In this document: piece after piece, positions 1-7,270 of the stretch | Position numbering within the stretch: position 1 is the first letter of the stretch | How the letters are laid out: each line of letters starts with the position of its first letter | Assembly: GCA_005882215.1 (NCBI GenBank) | Contig: VBCK01000133.1 | Span: forward strand, 1-49,641 | DNA: 49,641 nucleotides | Direction of reading: 5' to 3' | Source: Betaproteobacteria bacterium | GTDB taxonomy: Bacteria > Pseudomonadota > Gammaproteobacteria > Burkholderiales > Burkholderiaceae_F | Position numbers and translations under genes: made by a program | Notes under the pieces: model-generated | The model's input: only the letters and a program-made list of their open reading frames with translations | What the model was told of the DNA's origin: nothing | Databases searched by the model: none

Positions 1-1
1 C

Positions 2-310
2 AAGCCGATGGTGATCGGGATCCTCACGATCCTGGTCATCTACGTGACGATGGTGTACGGCCCGATCGCCGCGATGCTGGTGGAGCTGTTTCCGACCCGG
101 ATCCGCTACACCTCGCTGTCGCTGCCATATCACATCGGCAACGGCTGGTTCGGCGGCTTCCTGCCCGCGACCTCGTTTGCGATCGTGGCCGCCACCGGCA
201 ACATCTACGCCGGGCTGTGGTACCCGATCATCGTGGCCGGGATGACGTTCGTGATCGGTACGCTGTTCCTGCCGGAAACCAAGGACCGCGACATCTACGC
301 GGCCGACTGA
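2..310 (+). CDS. MFS/MHS family metabolite:H+ symporter, C-terminal part
   Basis: The 5' end lies outside the window; about 102 codons are visible, open from base 2. The fragment holds the last three or so membrane helices of a major facilitator. It contains VELFPTRIRYTSLSLPYH, the loop typical of the metabolite:H+ symporter (ProP/ShiA-like) branch, a Gly/Phe-rich helix (GNGWFGGFLP), and the usual cytoplasmic tail LPETKDRDIY. The family moves small organic solutes such as osmolytes or dicarboxylates across the inner membrane with protons. The substrate cannot be read from this fragment. A good intrinsic terminator follows 28 bases after the stop, so this is the end of its transcription unit. 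Confidence 0.85.
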   Translation, partial: KPMVIGILTILVIYVTMVYGPIAAMLVELFPTRIRYTSLSLPYHIGNGWFGGFLPATSFAIVAATGNIYAGLWYPIIVAGMTFVIGTLFLPETKDRDIYAAD

Positions 311-338
311 CGCCCCGTCGCTCAACTATGAAAACAGT

Positions 339-360
339 GGGCCGACTCGATCGGCCCTTT
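339..360 (+). terminator. Intrinsic terminator after the MFS gene
   Basis: A 7-bp perfect stem (GGGCCGA / TCGGCCC) with a 5-base loop (CTCGA) is followed by TTT. It sits between the stop of the MFS gene (310) and the convergent stop of the hydrolase gene (407). Confidence 0.7.
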
Positions 361-406
361 CATCGATGACCGAGGCCGCGCTTCTGAGGTCTTCCCAGGA
401 GCGGAC

Positions 407-1210
407 TCAGGCGATGAGGCGGTCGCCGATCCGGTAGGCGTCGACGAAGCGATCAAGTCCGTGGGTGCCTCCGTTGACGAGGCGTCGGGCCGCTTGGAAG
501 TTTCCATGCAGCAGTGCATCCTTGATCGACAGTTGGCGGTCGCCGATGAACAGGGCGAGCAGGTCTGCCGCGATGTCGGGACGATTCGCCAGTTCCGGAT
601 TCGCGATCAGATCGACAGGCGTGCTCAGCCTCGGCCCGTACTCCTGATAGTGCGCCCGCCCGGTAAGCTGGACAAACCCTCTGCCGCAGAAAGTCTGGCC
701 ATCCGGAGGGCCCTGGTTTCCCAGGTCCGCCCGGTAGTCATACAGATCGAAGGGATGCTGGTTTGGCGACGTATTGAAGCTCGAAACACCCTCACTGATC
801 GGAACGAAGCCCTCGGTCTCTGCGCGAATCGTTCCCAAGGCCACCAGCACCATGGTCTTGTCCTGCAACGTGTGGCGCACCAGCGCTTCGAGAACAGGCG
901 GCAGGTTCGCCTTGATGTTTCGCACGGGCGTTGCCGGAAACATCTGGCTGACCATCTGAACCGAGACGGAACCCGTCGAGTCCGGCAACGTGTCGTCGGT
1001 TGCCAGACCCAGGGCGAACAAGGTTCGCGGACCGGCAATGCCATCTGCGAGCAAGCCATTGCTGTTCTGGAACGCAACGACGGCCGCAACGGTTGCCGGT
1101 CCATACAGCCCATCCAGGTCGCCGGGTTTGAAATTGTGAGCGGCCAGGGCACGCTGAAGTTCGATCACGTCAGCGCCGGTGGCACCGGGTTTCAAGACAG
1201 TGCTAGTCAT
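407..1210 (-). CDS. Peptidoglycan-binding domain plus GH19/chitinase-like muramidase
   Basis: The 267-aa protein has an N-terminal PG_binding_1 domain (about residues 5-68; LQRALAAHNFKPGDLDGLYG and a second-half repeat). A lysozyme-like domain of the GH19/endolysin type follows (about 85-267), with a likely catalytic Glu in RAETEGF and the family motif GRGFVQLTGRAHYQEYG. It should cleave glycan strands in peptidoglycan or chitin-like polymers. I see no signal peptide, so export would need a holin or another route, as in phage endolysins. No other phage gene is nearby. An SD-like GAGAGG lies 7 bases before the ATG. It faces away from serC and converges on the MFS gene. A domesticated endolysin is plausible, but that is inference. 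Confidence 0.8.
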   Translation of the reverse strand: MTSTVLKPGATGADVIELQRALAAHNFKPGDLDGLYGPATVAAVVAFQNSNGLLADGIAGPRTLFALGLATDDTLPDSTGSVSVQMVSQMFPATPVRNIKANLPPVLEALVRHTLQDKTMVLVALGTIRAETEGFVPISEGVSSFNTSPNQHPFDLYDYRADLGNQGPPDGQTFCGRGFVQLTGRAHYQEYGPRLSTPVDLIANPELANRPDIAADLLALFIGDRQLSIKDALLHGNFQAARRLVNGGTHGLDRFVDAYRIGDRLIA

Positions 1211-1770
1211 CGAATTGCCTCTCGCGGAGGATTCGATTCGACATCGAGCGAGCCCACACGGCGCGACTCACTGGCTGGGTGGGCGATCGGAGTCTGGCTC
1301 GCGAGCACCCGACCAACGGAGCGGCGCCGCTGGAAGGTTGACTGGATTTGAAGGTGGGGCGGTGCCGAACTACTGCCCGCCCGCCTTAGCTTGATCGCTC
1401 CCGTATTGAGTGCACTTTGCGCACCCAACGGGACAACGTTCTCCTGAGGAAGCTTTCGGCAGGCGCCGATGCCGCCTGGGGCTGTCTGGCCGCCGCCGCG
1501 CGAGGATCGGCTTCATGCGGCAGTTCGCCGATCACGAGCACGCCGTACAAAGGTCGCTGGGTCACGTCGCATTCCTTCAGCCGCACCGTCATCGACTGCG
1601 GCCGTCGCCTCCCGTTCCCCTACAGGCATTAGACCACAATATTTCGCCATGTGGTAGCAAGATCGGCGAAGGGACAGTGCCGGGGCGTCGTTCACGCGAT
1701 AACCGTGACTCAGGTGGCTTCCAGTAGCATTGGCGCACTGGCCAGGTCGAGTCCTTCGAGATCGTCGAGT
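1211..1770. other. 560-base divergent intergenic region upstream of serC
   Basis: This region lies between the start of the hydrolase (minus strand) and serC (plus strand), so it must hold both promoters. I cannot place a convincing -35/-10 pair. An inverted repeat ACCACA / TGTGGT (1633-1638 and 1650-1655, 11-base spacer) is the best operator candidate. A 68-codon leftward reading frame (1592-1386) and several overlapping rightward ones exist. They lack a well-placed ribosome binding site and recognisable content, so I do not call them genes. Confidence 0.5.
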
Positions 1771-2946
1771 ATGTCTGCTCTCACAAAACCGTCCGTTCGC
1801 CCCCGTTGCCCGAACTTTTCCTCAGGGCCCTGCGCGAAGCGCCCCGGGTGGTCTTTCGAGGCGCTGACCGGCGCAGCGCTCGGCCGCTCTCACCGAGCCA
1901 AGATCGGCAAGGACAAGCTCAAGCAGGTCATCGACGAAACGAAGGCCCTGCTCGAGCTGCCGCCGGAATATCTGGTCGGGATCGTGGCGGCATCCGACAC
2001 CGGTGCGGTCGAGGCGGCCCTGTGGTCGCTGCTCGGGCCGCGTCCGGTCGACGTATTCGCCTGGGAGAGCTTCGGCAGGGAATGGGTGACCGATTGTGTG
2101 AAGCAACTGAAGCCGCTTCAGACCCGTAGCTTCGTCGCCGACTTCGGCCGGTTGCCGGACCTGTCGCAGGTCGATGGTGATCACGACATCGTCTTCACCT
2201 GGAACGGCACGACCTCGGGTGTGATCGTTCCCGATGCCGATTGGATCGACGACCATCGCCAGGGGCTTTCGATCTGCGACGCCACGTCGTCGGTCTTCGC
2301 GGTGCCGATGCCCTGGTACAAGCTCGATGTAGTCACGTTCAGTTGGCAGAAGGTGCTGGGCGGCGAAGCGCAGCACGGAATCCTGATTCTCTCGCCGCGC
2401 GCGGTCGAACGCCTCGAATCGCACAAGCCGGCCTGGCCGGTGCCCAAGATCTTCCGGTTGACGAGGGAGGGCAAGCTCAACCGCGGCATCTTCGAGGGCG
2501 AGACGATCAACACTCCGTCGATGATGTGCGTCGAGGATGCGCTGGATGCGATGGCGTGGGCCAGATCGGTCGGCGGTGCACAGGGGCTCGCGCAGCGCAC
2601 GCAGGACAACTTTCGCGTGCTGGCGCAATGGGTCGAGCGCACGCCGTGGATCGATTTCCTGGCCACCGATCCGGCCTCTCGCTCGCCGACGTCGGTGTGC
2701 ATGAAGCTCGCCGACCCGGCGTTGGCTTCGATGAGCCTGGAGCATCAGGCGGCGTTTTGCAGGCGGTTGACGTCGATGCTCGACAAGGAAGGCGTCGCCT
2801 ACGACGTCGGCTCCTATCGCGATGCGCCGCCGGGCCTGCGCGTTTGGTGCGGCGCGACAATCGAGTCCGAGGATATCCGAGCCTTGGTCGCGTGGTTCGA
2901 TTGGGCGTACGCGACCTGCCGGGCCGAAGCAGGTGTCGCCGCGTGA
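1771..2946 (+). CDS. serC: Phosphoserine aminotransferase (serine biosynthesis)
   Basis: A 391-aa class V, PLP-dependent aminotransferase that converts 3-phosphohydroxypyruvate plus glutamate to phosphoserine. The start chosen is the ATG at 1771 ([11 protein letters not shown]...), because the family begins with the [13 protein letters not shown] motif (residues 15-27) and the 40 upstream codons have no family character. The PLP lysine should be K194 in FSWQKVLGG, preceded by the acceptor Asp in ICDATSS. The sequence resembles the alphaproteobacterial/archaeal-type SerC ([18 protein letters not shown]) rather than the E. coli type. The stop overlaps the serA start by four bases (GTGA), so the two are co-translated and encode consecutive enzymes of the phosphorylated serine pathway. 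Confidence 0.92.
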   Translation: MSALTKPSVRPRCPNFSSGPCAKRPGWSFEALTGAALGRSHRAKIGKDKLKQVIDETKALLELPPEYLVGIVAASDTGAVEAALWSLLGPRPVDVFAWESFGREWVTDCVKQLKPLQTRSFVADFGRLPDLSQVDGDHDIVFTWNGTTSGVIVPDADWIDDHRQGLSICDATSSVFAVPMPWYKLDVVTFSWQKVLGGEAQHGILILSPRAVERLESHKPAWPVPKIFRLTREGKLNRGIFEGETINTPSMMCVEDALDAMAWARSVGGAQGLAQRTQDNFRVLAQWVERTPWIDFLATDPASRSPTSVCMKLADPALASMSLEHQAAFCRRLTSMLDKEGVAYDVGSYRDAPPGLRVWCGATIESEDIRALVAWFDWAYATCRAEAGVAA

Positions 2947-4532
2947 GCTTTCGCGTCCTGATCACCGAGACTCTGTCGCCGCGGGCGGTCCAGATCTTCG
3001 GCGAACGCGGCATCGAGGTCGACCAGAGAAAGGGCCTGGCCGCGGATGAACTCAAGGCGCTCATAGGCGCTTATGACGGTCTCGCGATCCGGTCGGCGAC
3101 GAGGGTCAACAGCGAGATCATCTCGGCTGCCACGAATCTGAAGGTGATCGGTCGCGCCGGGATCGGGGTCGACAACGTCGATGTGCCGGCCGCCACTGCG
3201 CGCGGGATCGTCGTGATGAACACGCCGTTTGGAAACTCGATCACCACGGCCGAGCACGCGATCGCGATGATCTTCGCGCTTGCGCGTCAGCTGCCGGCCG
3301 CCAACGCGTCGACCCACGCTGGCGAATGGGAAAAATCGCGTTTCATGGGCGTCGAAGTCACCGGTAAGACGCTCGGCATCATCGGCTGCGGAAATATCGG
3401 ATCGATCGTGGCCGACCGCGCGCTGGGTCTTAAGATGAAAGTGATCGCCGCCGACCCGTTCCTGACGCCCGAGCGCGCGGCCGAACTGGGCGTCGAGAAA
3501 GTCGATCTGCAGGATCTGCTGCCGCGTGCGGATTTCATCACGCTGCACACACCATTGACTGCCGAGACGCGCAATCTGGTCGATTCGAAATTCCTCGCCC
3601 GCTGCAAGAAGGGCGTTCGACTCATCAACTGCGCCCGCGGCGGGCTGGTGGTCGAGGCCGATCTGAAGGCAGCTCTGATCGGCGGGCAGGTCGCCGGGGT
3701 CGGTTTGGACGTGTTCGCCGAGGAGCCAGCCCGGCACAACCCGCTGTTCGGGATGGACAACGTCGTCTGCACGCCTCACCTCGGTGCCTCGACGATGGAG
3801 GCGCAGGAGAACGTCGCGCAGCAGCTCGCCGCGCAGATGAGCGACTTCCTGCTGACCGGCGCGGTGACCCACGCTCTGAACATGCCGGCGATGTCGGCCG
3901 AGGATGCGCCGAAATTGCGGCCGTACATGAGGCTCGCCGAGCTGCTCGGGGGCTTCGCGGGCCAGGTTACCCACAGTGGCATCCGGTCGGTCAGCATCAG
4001 CTACGAGGGCCACGCGGGCGCGGTCAACAGCCGTCCGTTGTCGAACCTGATGCTGATGGGCCTGTTGCGACCGTCACTGGACGACGTCAATATGGTCAAT
4101 GCGCCGGTGATCGCGAAGGAGCGTGGCATCAAGGTTCGTGAGACCCGACTGGAGACCGAAGGCGACTACCACACGCTGATCCGCCTCGACGTCGAAGCCG
4201 ATTCGGGCGAATTGCGGATCGCGGGGACCCTGTTCGGCGGCAAGCCGCGCCTGGTTGGAATCGACGATGTGACGCTGGAAGCGGAACTGACGCCGCACAT
4301 GCTCTTTATGCGCAACGAAGACAAACCGGGTTTCATCGGGCGGCTTGGCACGCTGCTCGGCGTGGCCGGAATCAACATCGCAAACTTCAACCTGGGACGC
4401 AGCAGACCCGGGGCGACGGCTGTCTGCCTGGTGGCGGTCGACGGTGCGGTCGAGCCGTTGGTACTGGATCGAGTCAGGGCTTTACCGGGGGTTATTGACG
4501 TCGACCTGCTGCGATTCGAGAACGGTAATTGA
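2943..4532 (+). CDS. serA: D-3-phosphoglycerate dehydrogenase, long ACT-domain form
   Basis: A 529-aa enzyme that oxidises 3-phosphoglycerate to 3-phosphohydroxypyruvate, the first step of serine synthesis and substrate supply for the upstream SerC. The GTG at 2943 is the start: it overlaps the serC stop and gives the expected N-terminus ([17 protein letters not shown]). Domains are a substrate-binding half, a Rossmann fold with GCGNIG (residues 148-153), catalytic Arg in CARGG (about 232), Glu in FAEEP (about 261) and His in TPHLGAS (279). A regulatory intervening (ASB) domain covers about 320-450 and an ACT domain about 455-529 ([14 protein letters not shown]). The long form with ASB and ACT is usually subject to serine feedback. 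The open frame continues far upstream inside serC but is only its shadow. Confidence 0.95.
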   Translation: MSFRVLITETLSPRAVQIFGERGIEVDQRKGLAADELKALIGAYDGLAIRSATRVNSEIISAATNLKVIGRAGIGVDNVDVPAATARGIVVMNTPFGNSITTAEHAIAMIFALARQLPAANASTHAGEWEKSRFMGVEVTGKTLGIIGCGNIGSIVADRALGLKMKVIAADPFLTPERAAELGVEKVDLQDLLPRADFITLHTPLTAETRNLVDSKFLARCKKGVRLINCARGGLVVEADLKAALIGGQVAGVGLDVFAEEPARHNPLFGMDNVVCTPHLGASTMEAQENVAQQLAAQMSDFLLTGAVTHALNMPAMSAEDAPKLRPYMRLAELLGGFAGQVTHSGIRSVSISYEGHAGAVNSRPLSNLMLMGLLRPSLDDVNMVNAPVIAKERGIKVRETRLETEGDYHTLIRLDVEADSGELRIAGTLFGGKPRLVGIDDVTLEAELTPHMLFMRNEDKPGFIGRLGTLLGVAGINIANFNLGRSRPGATAVCLVAVDGAVEPLVLDRVRALPGVIDVDLLRFENGN

Positions 4533-4577
4533 CAATCCAGGTGGCGTGCGAAGCCCGGCGCTGGAGGTGATTCGTGC

Positions 4578-4817
4578 TTAATTGGTCGCCGTCGACGACC
4601 GCAGATCCGGCTTGACCAACCCCTTCGCAACGACGGGAGGATTTGAGCGGGCGTCGCGAAAAATGCTGGAAACGTCGAACCAGCCGACAGCTCCGAACAC
4701 GAGAGATGTGCCGATAGTCAGCGCCAATCTCTGAGGCAAAGTGATCTTTGCTCGCACAAAAAACACCAACGCGCCGACGGCTGACCACAGACATGCGAGC
4801 ACCAGTACATAGACCAT
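4578..4817 (-). CDS. Small two-helix membrane protein, unknown function
   Basis: A 79-aa protein. The ATG at 4817 is preceded by a good SD (GGGGAAG, 5-6 bases away), so I prefer it over longer upstream extensions, which read as Arg-rich non-coding. Two hydrophobic helices are visible: VYVLVLACLWSAVGALVFFV, and LALTIGTSLVFGAVGWF after a short basic loop (RAKITLPQR). The hydrophilic C-terminal tail (about 30 residues) is Ser/Arg/Lys-rich. I do not recognise a family. It converges on serA with 45 bases between stops and diverges from the exported-protein gene at 5051. Confidence 0.6.
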   Translation of the reverse strand: MVYVLVLACLWSAVGALVFFVRAKITLPQRLALTIGTSLVFGAVGWFDVSSIFRDARSNPPVVAKGLVKPDLRSSTATN

Positions 4818-5050
4818 TTGCGCTTCCCCACTGCCCCGAACTCCGCGAATGCCGCACGGACCGGCAAAGAACGACCACAGTGTGCGTTGCGCGGGCGATC
4901 TTCGAAAGTGAGGAAAGTCACCATAAGAACCGGGGGGACGCCCGCTACGACGCCCGGATTTTCCTGCATTCCGGTGCCGTGATTTACCTCGGATACCGTT
5001 TGCGCCGCTTATAACCAATGCAGCGCAATTTGGCTTCTTTCGATGTTGGT

Positions 5051-5521
5051 ATGACCGCTTCGAGACTTGCATCGGCGGCGATTCTTGCCTTCGCACTGGC
5101 GAGCGCGGCCGCCGCAGAGGGTTTTAAGGTTTACCCGGGTGCGAAAAAATACACGCCGCCGGATACCGAGCAAACCAGGGCGTTCATGAGCGCGCTGCGC
5201 CCGGGCACGACGATCACCGCCTACCTCACCAACGATTCATTCGAGCAGGTCGTTTTCTTCTATAAGACCTTCGCCAAGGAATTCACGAGTCCCGGTATGC
5301 ACCCGGCGGGCAAGCTTCCAAGTGGCGAGCAGATAAGGAAAACGTTTCTGATTTTCGATGGAGCCCCGGACCTCCTGAAGTCCAAGAGTTGGGCCAGCGT
5401 CCAACACCCGTTCATCGGCTCGGTGTCGGTCAAGGCAGGCGCGCCGCAGTACCGGGACGTCCGAGACGTGACCGAGATCGTGCTGACCGAGAAGAAAGAG
5501 GTCCCGAAGGCGAAGGACTAG
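5051..5521 (+). CDS. Hypothetical exported protein
   Basis: A 156-aa protein with a clear Sec signal peptide when started at the ATG at 5051 (MTASRLASAAILAFALASAAAA, cleavage before EGFKVYPG). An ATG 33 bases upstream (5018) would add residues ahead of the signal and seems less likely; neither start has a strong SD. The mature part starts with a short YPGAKKYTPPDTE segment followed by an alpha/beta-looking body (VVFFYKTFAKEFTSPG, then KTFLIFDGAPDLLKSKSW). It ends in a charged tail (EIVLTEKKEVPKAKD). I recognise no named family. The YPGA... and FYKTFAKEF pattern resembles small exported proteins of unknown function in proteobacteria. It converges on the amidohydrolase gene. Confidence 0.7.
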   Translation: MTASRLASAAILAFALASAAAAEGFKVYPGAKKYTPPDTEQTRAFMSALRPGTTITAYLTNDSFEQVVFFYKTFAKEFTSPGMHPAGKLPSGEQIRKTFLIFDGAPDLLKSKSWASVQHPFIGSVSVKAGAPQYRDVRDVTEIVLTEKKEVPKAKD

Positions 5522-5576
5522 ATCGGTAATGCGGACCTGGCCGGTTCCCTTACTGACCGGGGTCGCAGCGTCGTGA

Positions 5577-6827
5577 TCAGCGAAGCTCGTTCTTCACCAC
5601 GACGCCAGCGCGCACGATCACCCGCAGGCTCCGGCCGTCGGCGGCGAGCAGCGCGACATCCTTCAGCGGGTCGCCGTCCACCACGATCAGGTCGGCGTGC
5701 GCTCCCGGCTCGATGCATCCTATCTGGCCGCGCATCATCATCATTTCCGCGGGAACCGAGGTCGCTTGGCGAAGGATCTCCACCGGCGTGAACACCTCGC
5801 TGCGCAACGTGAACTCGCGGCACTGCTGGCCGTAGGTGCTGCCGAGCAGGTCCGTACCGAAGCACACCTTCACGCCGGCACGGCGCATCGAGTCAAGGCC
5901 GGCCAGCGCCGACTCGAATGCAATGTGGGCTTTTTCCTGGGTTTGCGCGGGCAATCCCATCTGCCGCCCTGTCTCGACCAGCGCGTTGATGACGGCCATT
6001 GTCGGCACGATGTAGGCGCCGCGTTCGGCCACGAAGCGCGCCGTTTCGTCGTCGATCAGCGTGCCGTGTTCGATGCTGCGCACGCCGAATTCCACGCTGC
6101 GGCGCACCGCGCTGGCCGGGTGGCAGTGCGAGGCGACGTAGGTGCGCCGCTCGACGCACTCGTTCACGATCGCGCGGATCTCGTCCTCGCGGTACTGGTT
6201 CATCCAGATCGGATCGGTGGGTGACAGTACGCCGCCCGAGCCCATGATCTTGATGCAGTGTGCGCCCTGTCGAAGCTCCTCACGGGCGGCGCGGATGCAT
6301 GCATCGACTCCGTCGGCCAGCACGGCGAACGTGTTGAACAGCGCTCGATCGCCGCAAGAGCAGAGCGCCCCGTAGTGCGGCCGATCCTCGATCTGGCGCA
6401 AGTCGCCATGGCCGCCGGTCATCGACAGAACTTTGCCGGCGTACAGGTAGCGGGGCCCGTTGATCAGGCCGTCCGAGAGGGCACGGTACAGGGAATAGTT
6501 GCCGCCGCCGATGTCGCGCACGGTCGTGAAGCCGCATTGCAGCGCATGCGTCAGCATGCGCACCGCGTGCGCGGTGCGGTACGCCTCGCCGAGCGCCTCG
6601 ATTCTCTGGATAAGGACGTCGCTGGCAAAGGCGTGTACGTGCGCATCGATCAGCCCGGGCATCAGCGTGCGTCCGGCGACGTCGAGCACATGCGCATCCT
6701 GTCCGCCGAGCGGCTGGGCTGAAACCTCCTGGATCCGCCCGTCCGCCACCCGAACGGACATCCCTTCCGGGCAGTCCGCGTGGATTCCGTCGAAGATGCG
6801 CGCGTTCTTGAAGATCAATTGAGGCAT
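5577..6827 (-). CDS. Metal-dependent amidohydrolase (imidazolonepropionase/prolidase-like)
   Basis: A 416-aa amidohydrolase-superfamily enzyme. The metal ligands are readable: HxH in DAHVHAF (H63, H65), Lys in CIKIMGSGG (K193, likely carbamylated bridging residue), His in SHCH (H234/H236) and SIEHG (H254), and the catalytic Asp in GTDLLG (D326). This pattern matches the Xaa-Pro dipeptidase/imidazolonepropionase-like group, which hydrolyses dipeptides or cyclic amides. The substrate is not predictable here. There is no signal peptide, and the N-terminus (LIFKNARIFDG) and C-terminus (ADLIVVDGDPLKD) form the usual composite beta domain. It is divergent from the small gene at 6924. Confidence 0.9.
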   Translation of the reverse strand: MPQLIFKNARIFDGIHADCPEGMSVRVADGRIQEVSAQPLGGQDAHVLDVAGRTLMPGLIDAHVHAFASDVLIQRIEALGEAYRTAHAVRMLTHALQCGFTTVRDIGGGNYSLYRALSDGLINGPRYLYAGKVLSMTGGHGDLRQIEDRPHYGALCSCGDRALFNTFAVLADGVDACIRAAREELRQGAHCIKIMGSGGVLSPTDPIWMNQYREDEIRAIVNECVERRTYVASHCHPASAVRRSVEFGVRSIEHGTLIDDETARFVAERGAYIVPTMAVINALVETGRQMGLPAQTQEKAHIAFESALAGLDSMRRAGVKVCFGTDLLGSTYGQQCREFTLRSEVFTPVEILRQATSVPAEMMMMRGQIGCIEPGAHADLIVVDGDPLKDVALLAADGRSLRVIVRAGVVVKNELR

Positions 6828-6923
6828 CGAGGCAGTCCGGCAGGCAGGGTGCCGAGTCTACGCGCGGACACCGCGCACCCGGTACACTTGCACCGTCGGT
6901 TCAACCGGACCAGGCAGCACAAG

Positions 6924-7235
6924 ATGGGCACTACGCCACGGGAGCCGCGCCCCGACAAGGATCTCGATCTGGAAGCCGTGCGCGAGGTCGAGGCGGCCGT
7001 CACGCGTCTTGCCGAGCGGTTCGCGCAGCGCGACCCGAAGGTCTCCGCGGCGCTGCAGCGCGAGGTTCACGTGTTGCGCGAGATGCTGGCCGGGCACGCG
7101 CCGTCGGGCGCCGGCCTGCGCGGCAGCCTGCATCGGCTGCGCGAGCTCTACGATTCGGTCCTGGTTGGAGGACTCTACGAAGAAACCAAGGACGCGAGCC
7201 TGTTGATCCTGCTGAATCAACTCCTCGGCGTCTAA
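6924..7235 (+). CDS. Small helical hypothetical protein
   Basis: A 103-aa protein. The ATG at 6924 was chosen because upstream codons belong to the divergent promoter region. The sequence is mostly charged amphipathic helix (DLEAVREVEAAVTRLAERFA, then LQREVHVLREMLAG), followed by LRGSLHRLRELYDSVLVGGL and a short hydrophobic end. No signal or membrane segment is present. I do not recognise a family; a small coiled-coil cytoplasmic protein is all that can be said. It converges on the DUF349 gene with 28 bases between stops and a shared hairpin. Confidence 0.6.
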   Translation: MGTTPREPRPDKDLDLEAVREVEAAVTRLAERFAQRDPKVSAALQREVHVLREMLAGHAPSGAGLRGSLHRLRELYDSVLVGGLYEETKDASLLILLNQLLGV

Positions 7236-7242
7236 GCGGCCA

Positions 7243-7270
7243 TCGCCGCGCGGGCGGCGAAATTCATTTT
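7243..7270 (+). terminator. Hairpin between convergent genes
   Basis: A perfect 7-bp stem TCGCCGC / GCGGCGA with a 4-base loop is followed on the plus strand by AATTCATTTT. It lies between the stops at 7235 (plus) and 7264 (minus), so it may end transcription from the left. The minus-strand side lacks a T run. Confidence 0.5.

Noticed and set aside
407-1210. Prophage
   Set aside because: Only one lysin-like gene; no integrase, capsid, tail or attachment-site repeats around it.
1386-1592. 68-codon leftward frame upstream of serC
   Set aside because: A purine-rich GGGAGG lies too far from its ATG, and the protein has no recognisable features. Kept only as part of the intergenic note.
1410-1727. 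105-codon rightward frame before serC
   Set aside because: Arg/His/Pro-rich, several overlapping frames, no ribosome binding site.
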